Source: Onchidella celtica
Lineage: Eukaryota; Mollusca; Gastropoda; Systellommatophora; Onchidiidae
Assembly (NCBI GenBank): GCA_963931925.1
Contig: OZ007569.1
Span: forward strand, 69,189,920-69,253,919
DNA length: 64,000 bases
Reading direction: 5' to 3'
Shown here piece after piece: positions 55,985-64,000 of this stretch. How positions within the stretch are numbered: position 1 is the stretch's first letter; every line of letters begins with the position of its first letter. Position numbers and translations under genes: made by a program. Below the pieces are notes generated by a model that saw nothing but the letters and a program-made list of their open reading frames with translations, made no database searches and was not told the DNA's origin.

Positions 55985-57850
55985 CGGCAGATAATACAAT
56001 AATTGTATTCTTAAACATTTTAGTTTATTGCTTTATATTATCTGAAGAAGATGTGAGATTATATTTTGTTCCAATAGTTTGGTTTCCGGCTCTTGAATTA
56101 TCGATTTCCAGGCATATTTCTGATGTGAAGTGTTAGTAGTGTTATAGAGTAACACATTTTAAAAATGCACTTGACTTAAGAAAGAAAACTTGTTTGACAG
56201 ATTTTTAAAATGCTCTTTTCAATAGTGTAAGCAAAATTATATAACCAAGAATAAACTTTTGGCTTTTCCACAAATGCAGTGACATTGTTTCTATGATATT
56301 ACACCTCTAATGAGTGAAGTGCACGAATGTCCTGTGTATGTATTGAGCTGACCTGTCATTCTGACAGGAGAACAGAACTGTTATTCATTATTGTTCTCTT
56401 CAAACTGTGATGTGCTGCTCATCTCATTTGTAAGTTTAATTCGGGTATATTGACTGTCATGCATGCCTGAGCTCACTTGTTTAAGTGTGGTAGTGATAAT
56501 ACCAATAAAAATAGAGTTGTGCCATGCAACGTATTGGTAGTCAACAAGAAAGCGTGGCACATGTAGAAAGTTCAATAACGCAAGCAAAAAAAGGTGCTAC
56601 CTTCAAACCAGTATGATCAATTTTCCATACATCTTTTTGCCTATCGCTCTCTGGTCTAAGTGTCTATCTGTATCTCTCTCTTCAAGTCCGTCTGTCTGCT
56701 CGATTGTCCGGCAGTCAGTTCAGCTGTCCGTCTTTCTGTTCTTCTGTCTGTCCAATCTTCCGTCTTTCTGTCTGCCTGCCCGCCTTTCAGACTCCCTTTA
56801 GTTAAATGTCTAACAATCATACATTTTTGTCCAGCTCACAAAATAATGACCTAGGCAATCTCATGGACTTAGACACCAACGGAACACTTCACTATTGCAT
56901 CACAATAAAACAAGAGACCACGTATTCTTATTGCCCGCCATTAACAACATAAATTACATAAAAATAAATTATAAATTACGATTAAAGGTACAATACATTT
57001 TTCATTCTAACTTGATTAAGCACAAAAATAGTAACATAAAATCAAATCCAAAGACACAAACAAAATATAACATAGTAAAAATGAGTTTTTTTATCTACCA
57101 GAAATTTTACTTCAGTCGAGCAAAAATCATTGAAATGTGAAAGCACTTAAACTATCGCAGACTGTTCTTTGATTTGATTGTACGACAACATAAACAGGAA
57201 CACTAATTTTGAGGGAAGAGGGGGGAGTGTCTGAAAAAAATGTTCCCATGGAAAGTCATTTTTCCACAATGAAATTAGGTACACCTGGCGGCACTAATGG
57301 CTTTCAAGAAAGGAAAAAAAAAATTCACTGAAAACATAATCTTATGTTAACTGTATTTTTAGCCAAATGACTCATTAGAAAAGACCAACTAAAAAAAAAA
57401 AAATGCTTGGAGATCACGGTGTTTTAAGCGATGATTTCTTGTGCTAAAAAGTTAATAAACTTGTAAAGCGAATACATCGAAATGCTTGGAGGTCGAGGCA
57501 AACTGGAAGTGTAATAACTTTGTAATTTTTCCTTCTTCTCATACCCTTGTTGTCAAGAAATTTTGCTGCCTTTTATTTAACCACGAGAAGAATAATTTAA
57601 TAATAATTCGTCTTCAGTGCATTCCGATATGTCCACATGTACCTTAGATCCGTATTCTATGAAGTGACATGTCACACCAGAGAGAAGGATGATTTGAAAT
57701 AATGAATGTTACAGTCTGAGGGAAGTAATCACAATAATAGTTTTAGACCACAAATGGAATAAAGTTAGTCCAAGTTTTGATCTAAAATATTTCAATTTAC
57801 GAACCAGTATGTAGCATCTGCAAGCTATCCCTTGCCCTCCCCCGTCTTCT
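55985..57850. other. Gene-free stretch with pyrimidine-rich repeats
   Basis: No gene is recognised. A degenerate TCTG/CTGT-rich tract lies at about 56640-56790. Confidence 0.5.
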
Positions 57851-58406
57851 TGTTACACAGGTGAGCATGTGTTCATTTTATTACCGCCAGAGTGTACTGT
57901 ACTCCGTGACCTGACCTCCATTTCCTAGTGAGTAGTTTTTTTCCTCGCTCGCTTGTTGTCAGGTGTTTTGACTCGTTCAGTAAATATTAGTATGTTCCCG
58001 AATATTCGATAACACTGTGGATAAGGATGTTTACGCCAGATTTGGCCTTGAGTGATGTAACCTGATAACGTATTGATACGTGATTGGTTAGTTGTGCGAG
58101 GGCAAAGGTAACGTTTATTTCGGGAACTTTCTGTAGGAATGTTTATATATATAGACCTGTGTGAGTGGTTGGGCGGGTGAGTAAGTGAGTTTCCTTTTGT
58201 GTGGCGTAGATATTTAGTTTCGCTGGTGTCTTCCCAGTAATTTATTGTTCACTATACAGTTATTAAACGTTAGTATTATTTAATCTATCGTCGGATCTCG
58301 TGTTTATTTATTTTACAGCTGTAATAGTTTCGTTTTCTAAAGGGTTGTAGTTAGATCAACTAACTCCCCCCTGCTATAACGTGCTAGAACAACCTCAGCT
58401 GTTACA
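57851..58406 (+). mobile_element. LTR-like block (solo LTR candidate, family C)
   Basis: It starts TGTTACACAGG and ends GCTGTTACA (TG...CA). It contains a CCAAT-type TGATTGGTTAG (58080-58090) and a TATATATATAG box near 58145-58154, then a T-rich 3' part. A 10-base direct repeat tgttacacag lies at 57851-57860 and 58400-58409; it could be part of the ends or a duplication. No clean 4-6 bp target duplication is seen, so this is a candidate only. Confidence 0.4.
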
Positions 58407-58894
58407 CAGTACATGCAATTTTTAATGCAGTAGTAAATGGAACAGAATTCACATCTTTCAGTACCCATCTGTTATTTTCATGATCAATTTTCCTTGATGC
58501 TATAAAAATCTATTTGATCTCTGTAATATTTTGTTGCATGACTTCTCAGTTTCCTCTATTCATATACTGATGTCATAACAAGTCCACTTCCATCCATCTG
58601 TTAGTCCTTACTTCAGAATCTATTTATTTATACATCATAGTTCTGTTAATAAAGCCTCCCCATGATAATATATCCCGAGTACCCCTTGTCTATGACACGA
58701 ACTTAATTTTTTTTGCAGTTATCGATTTGAAAAAAGCACCTAAGCTTTATGTAAAGGAACCTTGCATTTTTTTTTTTTTTTGCATCAAGGCGTACAGCGA
58801 CACCTGAGTTCATATTTTTTTTTTATTTCTGTTTTTGGTTTGGTTTTTATGGCCACTTCAATGCCCGAAATAACAAAGCTAATTGTTAGAGTCG

Positions 58895-58928
<34 letters not shown>

Positions 58929-59144
58929 AAGAAAGAAAGAAAAATGACGTGAGGACGATCTGCAAGACTCCCTCCCCCCTCCTCCCCCCGCCCCCCCCCC
59001 CTAGAAAATGACAGCAAGATAGTAACATTACTACCAACGATGAAATTGAAAAACCATGAATTCCAAATTATTTCCAACGTTTCATTTTTCTTCAGAATTG
59101 CAGTGAAAAACGAGACCACGAAAAAAATAATGTTTCCTTGCTTT
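58407..59144. other. Gene-free stretch with C-runs
   Basis: No gene is recognised. C-runs occur at 58904-58919 and 58991-59001. A T-run lies at about 58768-58781. Confidence 0.5.
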
Positions 59145-61445
59145 TCAAGTAAAGGAAAAAAAAAAGTAAAACTGAACATTTAAAGATACACATATGGATG
59201 AATGGATAAAAAAAAATACTGGGGTAAATGGGTGAGTAAAAAGATAATTATTGCATGTCATGGTTGTTTGCAAGGCCACCACGATGATAATCTAGTCATT
59301 TATGAAAATCGGGAAGTGGGACCCTCTCCCTCCCCCATCACGGTACAAAATAATATAGTTTCAATATGATTAGAGTTGGATTCCAAACTGTAAATCAATG
59401 TTCTATACAGAGTTATAGTGAAACAGTGTCGATCCTTCATGTTCTTCCTGTACCAGTGGCGTCCATAGTAATAATCATGCGGTTTGTCGCCAGGGGAAAT
59501 AATACACTGACAAATCCTTCATAGTGTGAAGAAAGGCTGACATGGAATTGAAACAGCAGAAAAATACAAATTTACATGCAATTGTAGCTCATTCATCAGG
59601 GATGCTCCACATAAACCGTAAAATATCATTGGCTTTGAAAAAGTGCTGGTTGAAAAGTAAGAAAGAAACAACAACAACAACATAACAACATTAAAAACCT
59701 TCAAGCATTTATGCGAATGAATTCATTGATTCAGTCTCTCCGCTGCATTTTGATCAATGCTGATCGGTCTCCTCTGACCAGTAAGTCTTAAACCTTTGCA
59801 GGTCACCGTAGTATAGTTTCATTATTTGTTGGTCACTGAGTCCATCTCTTGATTCATTGATCCGACTCCCAGCATAACCAAGACAAATATGTCAGCTTTC
59901 TCTCCGACAGCCAGGGATCTTAGTATACCTACTTGGTCAGCAAACTGTTTGAATGTGAAAGCTTGTAATTTGTTCTCTCAAGGCTTTTTCAGGATGCCCA
60001 TGCTGTTTCTCCCCTAAGTACCATGAAAATAATGCTTTATTCAGATGCACCTGCATCGGCTGTCACAGACCTGGGTCATACCATTAAGGTAACATACCTG
60101 TCTAATACTAACAGGTAAAGTGTGATGCAAATACATTTATTTGACAACAATTTGAATTATATTAATTAATATACCTGTGTTTTTGAGTTAGGAGTTTTTC
60201 CCTTGCAGGTGTAGTACAAATGTTCAAAGAGGATTCAAATCCAGGTCCTGAACTAATAGTCTTTATTATTTAAGCAAGCAGTCCCTAAAATGTGTTTACT
60301 GTTGCACAAAACAACTGTACGCTTTTTAGTCCACCCCACTCCCCCTTTCAAGTAAAGAAATCAAAATGAATCTTTGAAGATACACACATGAATGAATAGA
60401 TAAAAACATGGATAGATGTATGATATGAAAAGATATTGCATGCCGTCAGTATCTTGTAATTTCTGGAAATCAGGAACTGGGACCCCCGCCTCCCCCGCCA
60501 TCGTGCTAATGTCATTTCAGTATGATAAGTGGTCTGTCCCAAACTGAAGTCCAATGTTATAAATATATAGACATGTAGGGAAAAGCTTCTCGGACCTTCG
60601 TGTTCTCCTTGTTCCAGTGAAGTCTAGAGTAATAATGCAGTTTGTCGCCAGAGGAAATAAGCCATTGATAAAGTCTTCATTGTGGTAATAACCACCCTTT
60701 AAAGATAGGCTGAAACCGAATTTAAACAGCGGAAAATAAACACTACATTCGTCTTGTATCTGTAGCTCACTGACCAATGATCCCTTGCATAAACCATAAA
60801 AATAATGTTCCTGAAGCTGTGAAGAGTGTTGGCTAAAGAGTAAGAAACAGACAACAACATAACAATATGAAAACATTCAACCATTCATGGAAATGAATTC
60901 AGTGAATTAAATTCCCCCCCCCCCCCCCCCCCCCCAAATGCATTCTGATCAATGCTGATCAGTTTTGTCTGACCAGTTAGTCTCAAATCGCCCTATGCAG
61001 GCCACCCGTGGTTTCGTTTCAATGCTTGCTGGTAACAGGGTCCATCTCTTGATTCATTGATCCGACTGCCAGCATAACCAAGACAAAATATGTCAGCTTT
61101 CTCTCTGACAGCCGGAGACCGTACCTACTTGATCATCAAACTGTTTGAATGTGAAAGCTTGTAATTTGTTCTATCAAGCCTTTTTCAGGATGCCCATGCT
61201 GTTTCTACCCTAAGTACCATGAAATGCTTTATTCAGATGCACCATCATCGGCTATCACAGACCTGGGTCATACAACGGAGGTAACATACCTATCTAACAG
61301 GTAAAGTGTGATGCAAATACATTTATTTGATAACAGTTTAGATTATATTAATATACCTGTTGTTTTTTTTTTTTGGTAGGAGTTTTTCCCTTGCAGCTGT
61401 AGTTTTAATGTTCAAATAGGATTCAAAGCCAGGTCCTGAACAAAT
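59145..61445. repeat. Tandem duplication of a 1.1-1.2-kb unit
   Basis: Unit 1 (about 59145-60260) and unit 2 (about 60345-61445) align through AAAGATACACAYATG, TTTGTCGCCAG-GGAAATAA, CTGATCRGT, TCTTGATTCATTGATCCGACT, TTTTTCAGGATGCCCATGC, CACAGACCTGGGTCATAC and AAGTGTGATGCAAATACATTTATTTGA. A block flanked by splice-like signals (TTTTTCAG ... GTAACATACC) is kept in both, 59991-60091 and 61191-61281. Unit 2 alone has an open frame of 119 codons on the minus strand (60517-60876) with a signal-peptide-like start. Indels between units break that frame in unit 1, so coding is doubtful. Confidence 0.7.
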
Positions 61446-62072
61446 ATTCTTTATTATTTTAAGCAAGTAGTTACCTGTCCCAACAATCTGTTTAATGTTT
61501 TATGCAACACTATGCTGGTGCAGATTCAGCAGAACAGAAGCAAAACATGAATTAGAAGTGGAAATACTTTCAAAAAATATTTTCTTTTATTCAATGTATC
61601 TAAGGTGAACAAACATTAAACTAGAGGAATTGTAATTTGAAGATACTGTTTTACAGGTGTTGGTGCAACACTGTCTGTTGGTGAAAATAAAAATAATAGT
61701 TATTAAGATGATGATTAGAGAATGGTATGCTTTGATATTGTTGTTGTTGTTGTCTCAATATCCAAACAATGACAAAATAAATTAAATTAGAGGGAGCTGA
61801 CAGAGCATTTTTAGACTAAACGTTTCTTTGCGAATGGAAGGAAATTCTTAATAGTTGAATGTTGCAGTCAGGATAGAAAGGTATTCATCATACATAGTCA
61901 AGATATTAAGAACCATTTGTGAATATCACGCACATGGTGCTTATCCCCACACTTATCAGTTGTCTGAACTCATCTCCAGTTGTTGTTATTATCTTTGTTG
62001 ATGTGGCTGCTGTTGATGGTGATGGCAGTGATTGCTTATGGGAAGTGTTTGTAGAAACAAACAAAATAAAAA

Positions 62073-62115
<43 letters not shown>

Positions 62116-62543
62116 TTACATCGAACATAAATAATGAAGTTTCCACCGACCGTGCAGCATTTTCTCACATTTTGTTTTCAGTCCAAGCCAAAAAGACCAA
62201 AACTGATCAAAGCCAATTTGATACGCTGCTAGTCCTGAGGGTTATCACCACACCTTATCTAAAGATTCATCTGTAACCGAAGGAGGTAAAATAGTCTGAC
62301 ATGTGGTCAAGGCATTATTATCTTAATAATTTATTAAATGTGTGGAAATAAGTATGTTGGGGAGACGGAGAAATAAAGAGATTGAAGGAACGTGGAAGGG
62401 AACATCTATAAATCGAATGCAGGATGATTAACGCTTTGCACAAAATCTATAGGGCGATTATTTAGATGACCCTCTGCATCTCTCCATGCACATCTATTTT
62501 TTATCTAATAAAAGGTAAAAAGGAAAGCGAAAAGAGAGAGAGG

Positions 62544-62590
<47 letters not shown>

Positions 62591-64000
62591 GGAGAGAGAG
62601 AGAAAAAGAGGGAGAGAAAACAAGAGAAACCGAAAGAACGACCGATGGAATATCATTGTTCCTTGGGTCACTGTTAGTGCCTCAAAAGAAACCAATATGG
62701 ATAAAAGACTGTCGTGGTTAAGGGGATTATAAATATTTGTTCAGTTAACCAAAGGAAAGTTTCGATGATATATGAAATCGCTTCAAAAGTGAATTTAAGC
62801 ACGGAATGTTATTGTTTCAAGAAATGGGAGGGCACTTTTTTTTATTACCGACCGACTACTATTTTCAGGCTTGTAAGCGATAAACACAAACTTTGTTAAT
62901 ATCCTAAGTTTTGGTCTGCCTTAAAATAATCTCTGTCTGTCTGTTCCCGTCTGTATTTCCCTCTGTTCTTTCTGTCTGTTTAGCCAGCTCTCTTTGTGCC
63001 TTTAGACTTGTAGGTTTTGTTTGCATCTCTACCTATTTCATTATGACGCTATTCCTGTGGTTGTTGTGTCCACTGTTGAGTAGTATTTTTTTTATTGTTT
63101 TCTGTTTCCTGTGCAGGTTTTCTCTTGTGTCGAGGTGTAGAAATCTTGGGTAAAGTTGATGGGACTATCTTCATATTATATTTATCCACGCTCGTGATAT
63201 TCGATTATGTATTTATACACCTTTCAATAATTATGTCTTTTTTTTTGTGGGCATTTTTGTACAATCTATTTACACTAACAGGTATAGTTAGAGAAGCAGA
63301 AAAATGGCAGACCGAGGAATAGACAGAGAGATAGACAAATAGGCTGACGGACAGACAGACAACATCTACAGGAAGAGATAGCTATTTCCCCTGTCTTGTG
63401 GTATAGAAAACAAGGGAAAGTATGTTTTAAAATTTCTGTTTTTTTTTTCTTTGTTTGTTTTGTTTTTGTTTAATACAAACTGAGAAAACCTCTTGAAATA
63501 AAAAGCAAAAGCGGACTATTATAATATCCAGTGGTTAGAGCCTTTCTGTCTCGATGGAAAGCATTTTGGTACTGTGGTCCCTATTTTTACACCAGCAATT
63601 TTTGTTGTTTCATTTCTAAGGGAAATAACTATATATAAATGACAATGTACAATATAAACTGAAGAGTTATCACAAAAACTTCCCATTTTGTCCAGGTGAG
63701 AAAAATATAATGTTCAATGCAGCTATGAGATAAATAAATACTTTTTGTTGTTGTTGTTTCTTTTTTCTCTGTTACTGCCTGATTACTTCAATGCACTGAA
63801 TTTGTTTGTTTTGGTGTATGAGAAGTTTTGATATTATTAATACTCTATAGGAGCTTACAATTATTATGTAATTTATGTCCGTTATTTTAATGGTTATTTC
63901 CTTCAGAAGCGAGGCTCTAATTATTATGAATGCTTCTGAAAATTTAATGTTTATTTATAATTAATACTGTTTTTATTTACCCCAGTGCATGTCACTAGGC
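61446..64000. other. Gene-free stretch with purine microsatellites
   Basis: (GT)n(GA)n lies at about 62073-62112 and an interrupted (GA)n at about 62534-62620. A TCTG-rich tract lies at about 62932-63000. No gene, RNA or transposon protein is recognised up to the right edge. Confidence 0.5.

Noticed and set aside
60517-60876. 119-codon minus-strand frame with a signal-peptide-like start
   Set aside because: The duplicated unit at 59400-59710 has indels that are not multiples of three in the same stretch, so there is no sign of coding constraint.

Overview
This window looks like intergenic, repeat-rich chromosomal DNA from an animal, most likely a mollusc. The reasons are two AIG1/GIMAP-type GTPase genes of the invertebrate kind, RTE-clade non-LTR retrotransposons, tRNA-derived SINEs with the AACGTGCGC/GTTAAAGATACC core, an AT-rich background, many microsatellites, and no operon-like gene packing. 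The phylum is an inference. There are no rRNA genes, no CRISPR array and no convincing functional tRNA gene. Layout from left to right: 1-0.75 kb is the end of an LTR-like repeat. 2.0-5.25 kb is a full-length RTE retrotransposon with an intact ORF. 6.26-6.58 kb holds a promoter-like cluster (GC boxes, CRE half, TATA) followed by a splice-donor consensus. 8.9-9.4 kb holds two fold-back elements. 10.3-19.4 kb is one old, dead RTE-like element on the minus strand, split apart by later insertions: a SINE, a second full-length RTE almost identical to the first, a SINE/LINE tail, a solo LTR and a partly duplicated SINE. Two more solo LTRs of the same family lie at 20.1-21.4 kb and 25.6-27.1 kb. All three have perfect 5-bp target-site duplications. 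A THAP-like exon lies at 22.7-22.9 kb. A second promoter/first-exon-like block lies at 27.17-27.36 kb. From 29 to 41 kb there are decayed genes: two pieces of a multicopy 'DDTDV/TGCDTV' family of unknown function, a retrotransposon C-terminus, another LTR, and a Tc1/IS630-like DDE transposase split by a LINE 3' fragment. The only convincing host protein genes are two tandem GIMAP genes, 41.03-42.19 kb and 48.05-49.26 kb, both on the plus strand. Each starts 11-13 nt after an identical-looking splice acceptor placed at the end of a (TCAC)n tract. They are putative immune or stress GTPases with a P-loop G domain, a coiled-coil tail and a hydrophobic or amphipathic C-terminus. The right part (49.9-64 kb) is mostly non-coding: a diverged tandem duplication at 50-53 kb, a 5'-truncated and doubly broken RTE copy with a C2H2-type tail at 53.6-56.0 kb, an LTR-like block at 57.9-58.4 kb, a roughly 1.2-kb tandem duplication at 59.1-61.4 kb, and purine microsatellites. 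Long poly-C/poly-G runs recur throughout. Overall this is a small GIMAP cluster embedded in layered transposon debris, with at least one RTE family that was active very recently. All element-family assignments come from reading motifs by eye; no database search was possible.
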